From NCBI GenBank assembly GCA_965227035.1, contig OZ245724.1:3100001-3164000 (forward strand): DNA of 64,000 bases. The letters run 5' to 3'. The notes beneath the pieces are model-generated. The model worked only from the letters and a program-made list of their open reading frames with translations. It made no database searches and was not told the DNA's origin. Both the position numbers and the translations under genes were made by a program. The stretch is from CBDDFQ01 sp965227035. GTDB lineage: Bacteria; Pseudomonadota; Gammaproteobacteria; Burkholderiales; Burkholderiaceae_C. The stretch's first letter is position 1, and every line of letters begins with the position of its first letter. This document shows positions 52,224 through 61,619 of the stretch, piece by piece.

Positions 52224-53384
52224 TCAAAGCCGGTGCGTGCGATCGCCTTCGGCAAACCCGCGAGGCACCCAATTACCGTCATCCGAAACACCCTTGGTCA
52301 TCATGATCACCTTGAACAATTCGCCCATTTCGTGTTCCGCGATCAACCGGTGAACGGCAGCTTTTTCTTTGAGCTGCGCAACCGTTTCCGTTGCCGAGAG
52401 CGAATCGAGCAAGCCGCAGTTCAAGAGGAATCGCGCTTGCGTTGTGTAGCCGTAAATCTCCATGCCGGCCTCCTGCCCTGCCACCGCAATACCGGTGAAG
52501 TTCACATGTGCAGTGATGTCCTTCAGTCCCACATTCACCAATGGATCGGCATCGGACTTGTGCGCCCGATGGCACATCACGGTACCCATCGATCGTTGCG
52601 CGTGGAAGTACTCGCTCTCGCCGAATCCGTAGTCGATAAAAATCATCGCGCCTGTCGTCATGCGTTCGGCAAGCGTCGATACGAACGCCTCGGCCTGCGG
52701 ATGGATTTCGGTGAGGTAATCGTGCGGGCCCTCGATATCGACCGGGGGCCGCAGATCGGTCGGTTTGTCGCTCCACGCGAATTCATCGTTGCTCAGCACG
52801 ACGCCGCGCTCGTGCCATACACCCGATTTGCGGACTATCAGCTTCACTGGCATCGCATCGAGCACCTCGTTGCCGATGACGACGCCGCTGAACGACGCCG
52901 GCAATTCGTCGAGCCAGTTCACTCGACCCGCGTGATCGCCCAAAACGAGTTGCTGGCGCGCCCGAAGCGTTCCCGACAGATCGACGATGTTGTAGCTGTC
53001 GTAGGCGGCGCTGGGCACAGCGTTCAGGATCTGCGACGCCAAGGCTCCGGATCCGGCTCCGAATTCGTAGATATCGCGGGAACCGGTCTTGGCAAGTGCC
53101 TCGTGAATTTGGGTGGCGAGCGTCTTGCCGAAAAGCGGCGACATCTCGGGCGCAGTCACGAAATCGCTTCCGGATTCGGCAGACAGGCCGAACTTCACCG
53201 ACTCGTTGGCGTAATAGCCGAGTCGCGGCTCGTAAAGAGCCAGATTCATGAAGGCGTCGAAGCCGATCCAGCCGCCAGAGTCGGCAATTGCCCCAGCGAT
53301 ACGGCCGGAAAGTGCGGTCGTTAAACTCGGGGGTGAATCTGAATCGCCGGAAGTGGCCTGAATCGTTGAATTTTGGTCGGACAT
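52224..53384 (-). CDS. SAM-dependent methyltransferase, MidA/NDUFAF7 family (COG1565)
   Basis: The product is 386 aa. Family marks are WIGFDAFMNLALYEPRLGYYAN near residue 40, SDFVTAPEMSPLFGKTLATQI, the SAM loop YEFGAGSGALASQIL, and IGNEVLDAMPVKLI. IFIDYGFGESEYFHAQRSMGT is the other strong block. The mitochondrial homologue methylates a complex I subunit; bacterial targets are less clear. It is divergent from the SDR-folB-ttcA operon, an arrangement seen in Burkholderiales. Confidence 0.92.
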   Translation of the reverse strand: MSDQNSTIQATSGDSDSPPSLTTALSGRIAGAIADSGGWIGFDAFMNLALYEPRLGYYANESVKFGLSAESGSDFVTAPEMSPLFGKTLATQIHEALAKTGSRDIYEFGAGSGALASQILNAVPSAAYDSYNIVDLSGTLRARQQLVLGDHAGRVNWLDELPASFSGVVIGNEVLDAMPVKLIVRKSGVWHERGVVLSNDEFAWSDKPTDLRPPVDIEGPHDYLTEIHPQAEAFVSTLAERMTTGAMIFIDYGFGESEYFHAQRSMGTVMCHRAHKSDADPLVNVGLKDITAHVNFTGIAVAGQEAGMEIYGYTTQARFLLNCGLLDSLSATETVAQLKEKAAVHRLIAEHEMGELFKVIMMTKGVSDDGNWVPRGFAEGDRTHRL

Positions 53385-53466
53385 GTCGCCTTTATTGTCG
53401 GCGAACCTGCTCGATTCCCTGCCGCTTGCCCCCGATCTCTAAACGTCTGCTCACCTTTTTGTCCAT

Positions 53467-54246
53467 ATGAACGCTGCCGTGTCGTCGTCATCCCGAGTCG
53501 CCCTCGTCACAGGGGCCGGGAAACGTCTCGGCCGCGAGATTGCGCTGGCGTTGGCAAAGGACGGCTGGCGGGTCGCGATTCACTACCGAAGCTCGGAATC
53601 GGACGCTCAAAAGACGGTTGCCGATTGCGAGGCATTAACCGGTAAGTGCAATGCTTTCGCTTTCAAAGCCGATCTGGCCGATGAAGCCCAGACCCGCGCT
53701 CTTGCGACGTCGGTAATCGAGCATTTCGGCCAGCTAGACGCTGTCGTCAACAGTGCATCGACCTTCGAGCACGATGAGGCGGCCAGCTTCAGCTACGCCG
53801 CGATGGACAAACACCTGCACAGCAACACCGGCGCTGCAATTGTTCTGGCGCAAGCGCTTCATGCGCATTTGTCTGCGACAGAACAATCGGGCGTGGTGGT
53901 CAACATGCTCGACCAGAAGCTTTGGAACCAGAACCCCGACTTCTTCAGCTACACCCTCTCAAAAGCCGCGCTCGAAGCCGCCAACACGATGCTTGCGTTG
54001 GCGCTGGCGCCCAAAGTTCGCGTAGTAGGCGTGGCACCGGGCTTGACCCTCACCAGCGAAACCCTGACCGGCGATAAATTCGAAACGCTGCACAAGCTCT
54101 CGCCGCTCGGCAGGTCTTCCACGCCGGCAGACGTGGTGGCAACCGTCAAATTCGCGATCGACAACTCCTCGCTCACCGGCACCACCATCGTGGTGGACGG
54201 CGGGCAACATCTCATGAAATTCGAGCGCGACTTCTCGCTCATGTGA
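53467..54246 (+). CDS. SDR oxidoreductase, pteridine-reductase/FolM-like
   Basis: The product is 259 aa. The Rossmann start is VALVTGAGKRLGREIALALAKDGW, where GKRLG resembles pteridine reductases. NSASTFEHD replaces the usual NNAS region. The catalytic Tyr/Lys segment is FSYTLSKAALEAAN. Late APGLT and VVDGGQHL fit the SDR C-terminus. Just upstream of folB, a role in dihydromonapterin or dihydrobiopterin reduction is likely. Confidence 0.9.
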   Translation: MNAAVSSSSRVALVTGAGKRLGREIALALAKDGWRVAIHYRSSESDAQKTVADCEALTGKCNAFAFKADLADEAQTRALATSVIEHFGQLDAVVNSASTFEHDEAASFSYAAMDKHLHSNTGAAIVLAQALHAHLSATEQSGVVVNMLDQKLWNQNPDFFSYTLSKAALEAANTMLALALAPKVRVVGVAPGLTLTSETLTGDKFETLHKLSPLGRSSTPADVVATVKFAIDNSSLTGTTIVVDGGQHLMKFERDFSLM

Positions 54247-54253
54247 TCCATAC

Positions 54254-54625
54254 ATGTACAACATCAAAGGCAATCAGACGCTGACGCTCACCGGACTTCG
54301 CTTCGATGCGAACCTGGGCATCCTCGATCACGAAAAAACCACGCCGCAACCGATTCAGGTCGATGCGGAATTGAATCAGGGCACGCAACCGCTGCTACCG
54401 CACGACGACGAAATTCTGAACGTGCTCGACTACCGCAAGGTGCGCCAGATCATCATCAACGAGTGCACTGCAGAACATGTGAATCTGCTGGAGACACTCA
54501 TCGGAAAGGTGTCGCACCGGCTGATGCAATTGCCGGGCGTCGTGGGTGTACGTGTGCGTATTGCGAAACTGGAAATTTTTGACGACTGCGAAGTGGCTAT
54601 TCGCGTCGAGACTGGGCAATGGTGA
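54254..54625 (+). CDS. folB: Dihydroneopterin aldolase
   Basis: The product is 123 aa. Motifs are LTGLRFDANLGILDHEKTTPQPIQVDAEL and DYRKVRQIIINECTAEHVNLLETL, in which the E of LLETL and the K of VRIAKLEIF fall at the active site. It cleaves dihydroneopterin to 6-hydroxymethyl-dihydropterin in folate synthesis. It follows the SDR gene by 7 bp and precedes ttcA by 4 bp. Confidence 0.92.
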   Translation: MYNIKGNQTLTLTGLRFDANLGILDHEKTTPQPIQVDAELNQGTQPLLPHDDEILNVLDYRKVRQIIINECTAEHVNLLETLIGKVSHRLMQLPGVVGVRVRIAKLEIFDDCEVAIRVETGQW

Positions 54626-54629
54626 AACT

Positions 54630-55583
54630 ATGAGTGCTGTTTGGATCGAGGATGAAGTCAGGACGGATGAAACATCCGGTGAAGCTTCTGGTGAACTTTC
54701 CGGGGTGAAGCGCCTGAAGATCGAACGCGAAACCCACAAGCTGGAAAAGCGTTTGTGCCGCCAGGTCGGCCAGGCCATCGTCGACTTCAACATGATCGAA
54801 GAAGGCGACAAGGTCATGGTCTGCGTGTCGGGCGGCAAGGACAGCTACGCCCTCCTCGACATCCTTCTGAAGCTCAAGGCTCGGGCGCCGATTCACTTCG
54901 ACATCGTCGCGGTGAATCTCGACCAGAAACAGCCCGGATTTCCCGACCATGTCTTGCCCGCGTATCTGAAAAACTTGGGTGTCGACTTTCATATCGAGAA
55001 CCAGGATACGTACAGCATCGTCAAGCGCGTGATCGAGGATGGCAAGACGATGTGCAGCCTGTGCAGCCGACTTCGTCGTGGGATTCTGTACCGTGTGGCC
55101 GATGAGCTGGGCGCGACAAAAGTGGCGCTCGGACATCATCGCGACGACATGCTGCAGACCTTTTTCCTGAACATGTTCTTCGGCGGAAAACTCAAGGGCA
55201 TGCCCGCCAAACTGGTGAGCGACGACGGCAAGCATGTCGTGATTCGTCCGCTGGCTTACGTGGCCGAAAAAGACCTGGTTCGCTGGGCCGAACACCGGGA
55301 ATTTCCCATCATTCCCTGCACCCTTTGCGGCAGTCAGGAGAACCTGCAGCGCAAACAGGTGTCGCTCATGCTGAAAGACTGGGAAAAGAAATTTCCAGGC
55401 CGCATCGAAAGCATGTTCGGCGCGTTACAAAAAGTCGTTCCTTCTCACTTGATGGATGCAACACTGCATGACTTCAAGGGTCTAAAAGCCACTGGTGTGG
55501 AAGACGAAAACGGCGACAAGGCTTTCGACAAAGAAGACTTTCCGATTCCGTCACCGGCAGGTTTGCAGGTCATCAAAATCTAG
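54630..55583 (+). CDS. ttcA: tRNA 2-thiocytidine biosynthesis protein TtcA
   Basis: The product is 317 aa from the ATG at 54630; the open frame back to 54546 overlaps folB. The PP-loop reads CVSGGKDSYALLDIL. The two CxxC pairs that hold the Fe-S cluster are CSLCSRLRRG and CTLCGSQENLQRK. GHHRDDMLQTFFLNMFFGG is the third family block. It thiolates C32 in certain tRNAs. The N-terminal 25 residues are Glu/Ser/Gly-rich and variable. Confidence 0.96.
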   Translation: MSAVWIEDEVRTDETSGEASGELSGVKRLKIERETHKLEKRLCRQVGQAIVDFNMIEEGDKVMVCVSGGKDSYALLDILLKLKARAPIHFDIVAVNLDQKQPGFPDHVLPAYLKNLGVDFHIENQDTYSIVKRVIEDGKTMCSLCSRLRRGILYRVADELGATKVALGHHRDDMLQTFFLNMFFGGKLKGMPAKLVSDDGKHVVIRPLAYVAEKDLVRWAEHREFPIIPCTLCGSQENLQRKQVSLMLKDWEKKFPGRIESMFGALQKVVPSHLMDATLHDFKGLKATGVEDENGDKAFDKEDFPIPSPAGLQVIKI

Positions 55584-55610
55584 GCGCCCCAAGGGCTGAT
55601 GGAGACGGTC

Positions 55611-56243
55611 ATGAATTTCGGAAAAATCAAACTGGCAGCCAGACTGACAGTACTGGTCGGCGTAGCCGCAATACTCACTGCGTGTGCCGGCATGTGGCAG
55701 CTCGACACGAATGTGCAAACCGCGTCGACATTGCGAAGCGTGCCAACGCAGGCCACGTTCCAGTTCGAACGCACCCCTCTGCAGCGACCGCCCCTGCCTT
55801 ATTCGCCGGGCCAAGGCTTTACTCAGGACGGCATTGAAAAAGCGACTGCGGACGAACTCGTGAAATACGGCCTCGTGCCCGCAAGCTCCAGCGCGAGCGC
55901 CAAATACAGCGTCAACGTGAAAGCGCTGGTGTATTACGTGCAATCGCCGAACGCCACCGATTTTCCCGATCCGCTCTACAACGGCCCATACCGAATGGGT
56001 CCGCAACGCCGCCCCTTCACGCCCCGATTCGCCGACATGGAGCGCCCGTATTACGGACGCGAAATCACCATCACGATTCGCGACATGGCAACCGGTCAGG
56101 TGGTCTACGAAACCCATGGCGAGAACGATGGTCCCCGCCACGATTCGCAAAACATCCTCAACGGCATGATCGCCGCCGCGCTGGTGCAGTTCCCAACGCC
56201 TCCCGAAGGCATCCGCAGGGTGAATACCGAGATTCCCCGCTGA
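55611..56243 (+). CDS. DUF4136 domain lipoprotein
   Basis: The product is 210 aa from the ATG at 55611, preceded by GGAGA; the ATG at 55599 is less well placed. A signal of about 25 residues ends in LTAC. The mature part has ATFQFERTPLQRP, a helical DGIEKATADELVKYGL and the strand region ITITIRDMATGQVVYETHG, as in DUF4136 lipoproteins of the envelope. Its function is not known. It overlaps the phosphatase gene by one base. Confidence 0.82.
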   Translation: MNFGKIKLAARLTVLVGVAAILTACAGMWQLDTNVQTASTLRSVPTQATFQFERTPLQRPPLPYSPGQGFTQDGIEKATADELVKYGLVPASSSASAKYSVNVKALVYYVQSPNATDFPDPLYNGPYRMGPQRRPFTPRFADMERPYYGREITITIRDMATGQVVYETHGENDGPRHDSQNILNGMIAAALVQFPTPPEGIRRVNTEIPR

Positions 56244-56881
56244 TGGAAGCCACGCGAATCGTCGCGGTACGACACGGCGAGACCGCGTGGAATGTGGACA
56301 CGCGAATTCAGGGAATGCTGGACATCCCTCTGAACGAGCGAGGCAGATGGCAAGCCGATCGACTCGCCAAGGCGCTGGCGGATCAGGAGATAGACGCGGT
56401 TTATTCGAGCGATCTGGGGCGAGCCGCCGAAACGGCAAACGCCACGGCGAAGCTATTCGGGCTGCCCGTGATTCAGCACCCCGGGTTACGTGAGCGCCGG
56501 TTCGGAAAGTTCGAGGGCAAGACCTTCGCGGAAATCACCGAGGAATGGCCTGAAGACGCGATGCGCTGGCGAAAACGCGATCCGCACTTCGCACCCGAAG
56601 GGGCCGAAACGCTGGTGGAGTTTCGCAAGCGCATCAGCGAGACCCTGAGCGAAATCGCGTTGAAGCATCCGGGCGAGCACATCATGGTGGTCGCGCATGG
56701 AGGCGTTCTGGACGTGATTTACCGGATGGCGACCGGGCTTGAACTTCAAGCACCGCGTACCTGGCAGTTGGGAAATGCGGCAATCAACCGCTTGCTGTGG
56801 AGTTCGGAAGGCCTTACGCTCGTCGGCTGGTCAGACACACAGCACCTCGACGATGAGTCACGCGACGAAACATCCACCTGA
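56243..56881 (+). CDS. Histidine phosphatase (GpmB/CobC-like phosphoglycerate-mutase family)
   Basis: The product is 212 aa. The catalytic RHG box is VAVRHGETAWN. SSDLGRAAETA and LRERRFGKFEGKTFAEI follow, and VVAHGGVLDVIYR holds the second histidine. Members are phosphatases of small phosphorylated metabolites rather than true mutases in most cases. It overlaps both neighbours (1 bp upstream, 29 bp downstream), so it is part of the folB operon. Confidence 0.92.
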   Translation: MEATRIVAVRHGETAWNVDTRIQGMLDIPLNERGRWQADRLAKALADQEIDAVYSSDLGRAAETANATAKLFGLPVIQHPGLRERRFGKFEGKTFAEITEEWPEDAMRWRKRDPHFAPEGAETLVEFRKRISETLSEIALKHPGEHIMVVAHGGVLDVIYRMATGLELQAPRTWQLGNAAINRLLWSSEGLTLVGWSDTQHLDDESRDETST

Positions 56882-58037
56882 AATCCTGCGCCATTCCGTT
56901 GGCCAGACGGTCCACGACCTCGATACCCCGGCTCTCGTCATCGACCTCGATGCGATGTCGCGCAACCTGAAGCGCATGGCGGAGTTCGCGAGGAAGCACA
57001 AAGTCGCGTTTCGACCGCACGCCAAGATGCACAAAAGCGGTCAACTCGCGCGATTGCAGATGCAGGCAGGCGCGGTCGGCGTCTGCGTGCAGAAAACGTC
57101 CGAAGCCGAAATCATGGCGGCCAAGGGCGTACACAACATCTTCATCAGCAACGAAGTCATTTCGCGGACCAAGCTCAAGCGCGTTGCTGCCCTTGCACAG
57201 ACACTCGCCACACATGAAGGCGGTCGACTCGCCATTGCGGTCGATTCCCTCGACGGCATTTCGCGACTCAGCGAAGCCATGCAGGAGACCGCAGGCACCG
57301 ATACCGTGATCGATGTGTTCATCGAGCTGGATGTCGGGCAAGGTCGATGCGGCGTGCCGCCCGGCGGAAGCGTCGTGATGCTGGCGCAGCAGATCGGGCG
57401 CAATCGCACCATGCGGTTTGCCGGGTTGCACGCGTACCACGGCGGCTCGCAGCATTTGAGGTCGGTAGCAGAGCGGCGCGAGGCGATCGCAAAGGTCGTG
57501 GCCCTTGTGCAGAAAACCAGGCAGGTGCTTGGCGCGGCGGCCATCGACGTACCGCTCGTGACCGGTGCCGGCACCGGCACTTTCGGCATGGAATCGGCCA
57601 GCGGTGTCTTCGGCGAAATCCAAGCCGGATCGTTCCTGTTCATGGATGCGGATTACGCGCAGAACGACCGCGACCCGGTGCAGCCGAGCTTCGAACACGC
57701 GCTGTTCGTGAAATCGCAGGTGATCAGCGTGCAGCCCATACACGTAGTGGTCGATGCAGGACACAAAAGCCACGCGATCGATTCCGGCATGCCCAAGGTG
57801 CACCGGTTCGACGACACGCAGCTGATCTTCCAAAACGGCGGCGACGAACACGGCATCGTCACTGCGGAATCGCACGACATCATGCTGCCCGGCCTGGGTG
57901 AAACCGTCTGGCTGATTCCGGGTCACTGCGATCCCACAGTGAATCTGCACGACTACATGATCGGCGTGCGAGGCGGACTTCAGAACGGTGTGGTCGAACG
58001 CATCCTGAAGGTCGATGCGCGCGGCGCGTTTTCCTGA
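56853..58037 (+). CDS. DSD1-family PLP enzyme (D-serine dehydratase/D-threonine aldolase-like)
   Basis: The product is 394 aa from the ATG at 56853. The alanine-racemase-like barrel has DTPALVIDLDAMSRNLKRM and the PLP lysine in FRPHAKMHKSGQLA. The C-terminal zinc ligands are in PGHCDPTVNLHD. This combination is the D-threonine aldolase/metal-dependent D-serine dehydratase group, which degrades D-hydroxy-amino acids. The start lies 29 bp inside the preceding gene. It converges on ruvB with 2 bp between stops. Confidence 0.9.
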   Translation: MSHATKHPPEILRHSVGQTVHDLDTPALVIDLDAMSRNLKRMAEFARKHKVAFRPHAKMHKSGQLARLQMQAGAVGVCVQKTSEAEIMAAKGVHNIFISNEVISRTKLKRVAALAQTLATHEGGRLAIAVDSLDGISRLSEAMQETAGTDTVIDVFIELDVGQGRCGVPPGGSVVMLAQQIGRNRTMRFAGLHAYHGGSQHLRSVAERREAIAKVVALVQKTRQVLGAAAIDVPLVTGAGTGTFGMESASGVFGEIQAGSFLFMDADYAQNDRDPVQPSFEHALFVKSQVISVQPIHVVVDAGHKSHAIDSGMPKVHRFDDTQLIFQNGGDEHGIVTAESHDIMLPGLGETVWLIPGHCDPTVNLHDYMIGVRGGLQNGVVERILKVDARGAFS

Positions 58038-58039
58038 GA

Positions 58040-59101
58040 CTACGAGCCCGGGAACATGTCCGGATCGCGATTCGGCGCCGTGATCCCCATGTGCCGGTAC
58101 GCTGCCAGCGTCGCGATTCGTCCGCGCGGAGTGCGTTGCAAGTAACCCTGCTGGATCAGATAGGGCTCGATCACATCTTCGATGGTGTCGCGCTCTTCGC
58201 CGATGCTGGACGCGATGTTGTCCAGCCCCACCGGGCCGCCGTCGAATCGGTGAATTACCGCTTCGAGCAGCTTTCTGTCCATGATGTCCAGGCCCTGTGG
58301 GTCGACATCGAGCATGGCCAGCGCCTTGTTGGCAACGTCGACGCTGATGCGTCCATCGCTTTTGACTTCGGCGTAATCGCGTACGCGTCGCAGCAGGCGG
58401 TTCGCAATACGCGGCGTGCCGCGTGATCGACGCGCAATTTCGAATCCGCCGGCTTCGTCCATCTGCACCTTCAGAAGCGCGGCACTTCGCTTGACGATGC
58501 GCGCGAGATCTTCAGCCGAATAGAACTCCAGACGCGCGACGATGCCGAACCGATCGCGCAAAGGGTTGGTGAGCATGCCCGCGCGGGTGGTCGCGCCCAC
58601 CAGCGTGAACGGCTGCAGATCGAGCTTGATGCTGCGCGCCGCCGGGCCTTCGCCGATCATGATGTCGATCTGATAGTCCTCGAGCGCGGGATAAAGGATC
58701 TCTTCGACCACCGGCGACAGCCGGTGAATTTCGTCGATGAACAGAACGTCGTTCTTCTCGAGATTCGTGAGCAGCGCCGCGAGGTCTTTCGGCTTTTCCA
58801 GAACCGGCCCGCTGGTTTGCCGCAGATTCACGCCGAGCTCGGCCGCAATGATGTGCGATAGCGTCGTCTTGCCCAATCCGGGCGGCCCGAAAAGCAGCAC
58901 ATGGTCCAGCGCTTCCGACCGCTTTCGCGCCGCGCCGATGAAAATTTCCAGCTGCTCGCGCACCTTGTGCTGGCCGACATATTCGTCCAGCAGCTTGGGC
59001 CGCAGGGCGCGCTCGATCGCCTCTTCCTGAGGCGAGGTAGCAGCAGCGGATACCACGCGCTTGGGCGGTGGGATATCGAAATCGTCGGTCTGGATGGTCA
59101 T
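58040..59101 (-). CDS. ruvB: Holliday junction branch migration helicase RuvB
   Basis: The product is 353 aa from the ATG at 59101. Walker A is FGPPGLGKTTLSHII, Walker B is LFIDEIHRLSP, sensor 1 is GATTRAGMLTNPLRDRFGI, and the arginine-finger region and C-terminal winged helix (QGYLQRTPRGRIATLAAYRH) are complete. RuvB drives branch migration with RuvA. Here ruvA is 2.5 kb away on the same strand, separated by an oppositely oriented lipoprotein gene, so the usual ruvAB operon is broken. Confidence 0.98.
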   Translation of the reverse strand: MTIQTDDFDIPPPKRVVSAAATSPQEEAIERALRPKLLDEYVGQHKVREQLEIFIGAARKRSEALDHVLLFGPPGLGKTTLSHIIAAELGVNLRQTSGPVLEKPKDLAALLTNLEKNDVLFIDEIHRLSPVVEEILYPALEDYQIDIMIGEGPAARSIKLDLQPFTLVGATTRAGMLTNPLRDRFGIVARLEFYSAEDLARIVKRSAALLKVQMDEAGGFEIARRSRGTPRIANRLLRRVRDYAEVKSDGRISVDVANKALAMLDVDPQGLDIMDRKLLEAVIHRFDGGPVGLDNIASSIGEERDTIEDVIEPYLIQQGYLQRTPRGRIATLAAYRHMGITAPNRDPDMFPGS

Positions 59102-59321
59102 GTCTTGGGTTCGCCTTTGCCGGAAACAACAAAGACGCCGCCCATTGTGCCAAACACACCCGCAGGAAACGGGCGCCGTCATGTGAATGACACACACGAT
59201 CCAGAAAATGTCCGCAGCGCTGGCCTTGCGGCCTTCGTGCATTCATCGTGCATTGCTTTCTCGCGGTCGCCGTCAGGCTGCCGTCCCTCTTGAGACTTCA
59301 GAGACTCCAATCGATCAAGAC

Positions 59322-61502
59322 ATGAACAAATTCTTTATGAAACGCGCACGCCTGGCGTGCCTCGCCGGCATCACCGGTTTGATGCTCGCCGCATGCGGCG
59401 GCGGCGATTCGGTTGCCACCTCGGCACCCACGCTCACACCCCTCGCTGGTGGCACCTCCTACACCGGCACCGCCAGCTTCGGCGACACCGTGACCTTCGT
59501 CGTCGACGACACCGCAAAGACGATCACCGTGAAGTTCGTGGATTCGCACTTCGGCCTGGCCGGATCGATCACCAGCGCGTACACCGCCGATGCGGACAAC
59601 GGCGGATTCGTCGCCAAGGCGTTCACCGGCTCGGGCAGCGGCTTCAACGCAACCCAGCTCGCTGCCATCGTCCTTCGATTCACTGTTCAAGACGGACTGC
59701 TCAACGGATCGCTCCAGCAAATTGCGAACCTGCGTTCAGGCGGCACCACGCTGATGCAAGGCGTGGTGAGCGCATCGAATCGCGGCGTGGCCAATCTGTC
59801 TGCGCTCGCGGGCACCTACAGCTTCCTGCGTGAACGCGCGACTTACAACGCATCCGGCGTGGTCACACAAGCCAGCGCAGCGGCATACGGTCAGATCGGC
59901 GTGAAGGCAGACGGCACCTTCCGCGTTTGTTTCTCTCAAGCCTATAGCGACACCTGCACTACGCAGCAGGTCGCGACCACGGGCACGCTGACCCCCGAAG
60001 CCGATCAGGCGAAATACCCCGGCGCGTTCACCGCGACGATCAACGGCACGGCCCTCGGCCGCGTCCTGGTCGGCAGCAAGTCCGGGCAGATCGCCCTGTT
60101 CGTCGACGAATATTCCGCAAGCGGCACCGGCTTCACCACGGGCACCTGGCTGCTGCAGCCGAGCGCCACCCTGGCATCGAACGTGATCGACGGCGAATGG
60201 CTGTGCACCCAGCCCGAGATCGGCACCAGCGGCGCACCCACGGGTCGCACGCTGCGCAATTACGTGTCGGTAGCGTCCAACACGCTGCAAACCGACACGA
60301 TCGACGCAGACATCACGCTCGACACACGCGGCGGCGGCGTTGGCGGCTTCGTGACCGGCGTCTGGGCTGGCACCAGCACCATCGCTCGCGTGTTCGTGCC
60401 TGTATCCACCGGCACCGTGCGATACGTCGGCACTGCAAGCTCTGCCACCGGCGCAGCGAACATCTCCGGCACCTGCCAGGTCTTGCCCACGCAAGCCACT
60501 GTGCAGACCTACCTGACGGCAGCCGCCAACAGCGTGACGATGGTGTCCATTGGCGATGCACGTCCGACACAGCCCGCCATCGGCTTCGATCAGGTCTATT
60601 ACAAGCAAGGCCGCTATCGCCACACCGCTACCGGATCCGTGGTTTCCACCGTCTGGCAGAAAGCTTTCGACGACATGTGCGAAGACAGCGGTCAGACCGA
60701 ATCGACCAAATCGTCGTCGCTCACCACCAAGACCGACGTGACGCTCTGGAAATTGAACGATCGCACTACCTTCGATTGCAAGGTGAGCGAAGCGAACCGT
60801 GTCACGACCGGCCTAAAGTCTGCCGTTGTCGGCCCCAAGGGCTTGCTGTACCTGACCGATGGTCATCACACGTTCACGAGCCTGTACGAAGCCCCCAACA
60901 ACCAGGGCACAGGCGCGACCGCTGGCGGCACCGTCAAAATGCCTGTCACCATCAAGTCGAACGACAAGGATCTGAGCAACGCGGCCTTCTGGCGCAAGAT
61001 GCGCTCGCTGAAATACGTGTGGCTGAAGAACCCCGACGGCACCGCCACCACTCCTGCCGAACTGCCCACGAAAATCGGTCTGTCGAACGGTTTGATGGAC
61101 GAGCCCTATCGCTCGCTGGTGTACTACACCCGCGACGTGGGCTACACGGTTCCGAGCAACGCGCCGGAATACCTCGAGTTCTACTGGGGCGAATGGCTGA
61201 AGTCGGCACCGCAGAACATCAAATTGTCCGAGTACAACCTGAAGGTTGCGGGCGCTGGCAACGGCACCGACAAGAGCTACATGCAGGCAATTCGCGACGC
61301 GTCCACGCTGATGGTCGCTGCGTCGGCGACGCCTACTCTGGTCATCGGAAGCGATCCGGCGAATACGGCGCAAAGCATGGGCGCCCGCACCACCTTCGGC
61401 GACTCCGACTTCGCTGCGCTCTCGGTGCCTAAGCCGTCGGATGGCAAGAAGGCCGGCAAGCTGGCTTATGCGCTGGAATACCGGGCTTCGATTGGCAAAT
61501 AA
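59322..61502 (+). CDS. Large lipoprotein with C-terminal ParB-like nuclease (ParBc_2-like) domain
   Basis: The product is 726 aa from the ATG at 59322. The signal ends in the lipobox LAAC (Cys25) followed by GGGDS. Residues 35-450 are Thr/Ser/Gly/Ala-rich beta-type sequence without a family I recognise, with paired cysteines (CFSQAYSDTC). From about residue 505 comes LLYLTDGHHTFTSLYE, with DGHHT at 513-517 matching the ParB-like nuclease motif. PEYLEFYWGEWLKSAP lies further on. A cell-surface or periplasmic protein with this motif is unusual. It lies on the opposite strand between ruvB and ruvA and has its own terminator. Confidence 0.85.
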   Translation: MNKFFMKRARLACLAGITGLMLAACGGGDSVATSAPTLTPLAGGTSYTGTASFGDTVTFVVDDTAKTITVKFVDSHFGLAGSITSAYTADADNGGFVAKAFTGSGSGFNATQLAAIVLRFTVQDGLLNGSLQQIANLRSGGTTLMQGVVSASNRGVANLSALAGTYSFLRERATYNASGVVTQASAAAYGQIGVKADGTFRVCFSQAYSDTCTTQQVATTGTLTPEADQAKYPGAFTATINGTALGRVLVGSKSGQIALFVDEYSASGTGFTTGTWLLQPSATLASNVIDGEWLCTQPEIGTSGAPTGRTLRNYVSVASNTLQTDTIDADITLDTRGGGVGGFVTGVWAGTSTIARVFVPVSTGTVRYVGTASSATGAANISGTCQVLPTQATVQTYLTAAANSVTMVSIGDARPTQPAIGFDQVYYKQGRYRHTATGSVVSTVWQKAFDDMCEDSGQTESTKSSSLTTKTDVTLWKLNDRTTFDCKVSEANRVTTGLKSAVVGPKGLLYLTDGHHTFTSLYEAPNNQGTGATAGGTVKMPVTIKSNDKDLSNAAFWRKMRSLKYVWLKNPDGTATTPAELPTKIGLSNGLMDEPYRSLVYYTRDVGYTVPSNAPEYLEFYWGEWLKSAPQNIKLSEYNLKVAGAGNGTDKSYMQAIRDASTLMVAASATPTLVIGSDPANTAQSMGARTTFGDSDFAALSVPKPSDGKKAGKLAYALEYRASIGK

Positions 61503-61556
61503 ACCGACAACTAAGTCGGCGAGTCATCGATCGAACGGGCGTTAGACGCCCAAAAC

Positions 61557-61598
61557 AAAACGCCTGAGATGCGCAAACATCTCAGGCGTTTTTCTTTT
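61557..61598 (+). terminator. Rho-independent terminator, probably bidirectional
   Basis: AAAACGCCTGAGATG at 61557-61571 pairs perfectly with CATCTCAGGCGTTTT at 61578-61592 around a 6-nt loop, with a T-rich tail to 61598. It ends the lipoprotein gene on the plus strand and, with A-run symmetry, can also end ruvA on the minus strand. Confidence 0.93.
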
Positions 61599-61619
61599 GG
61601 CGGCCGGTCATTCCGATAG

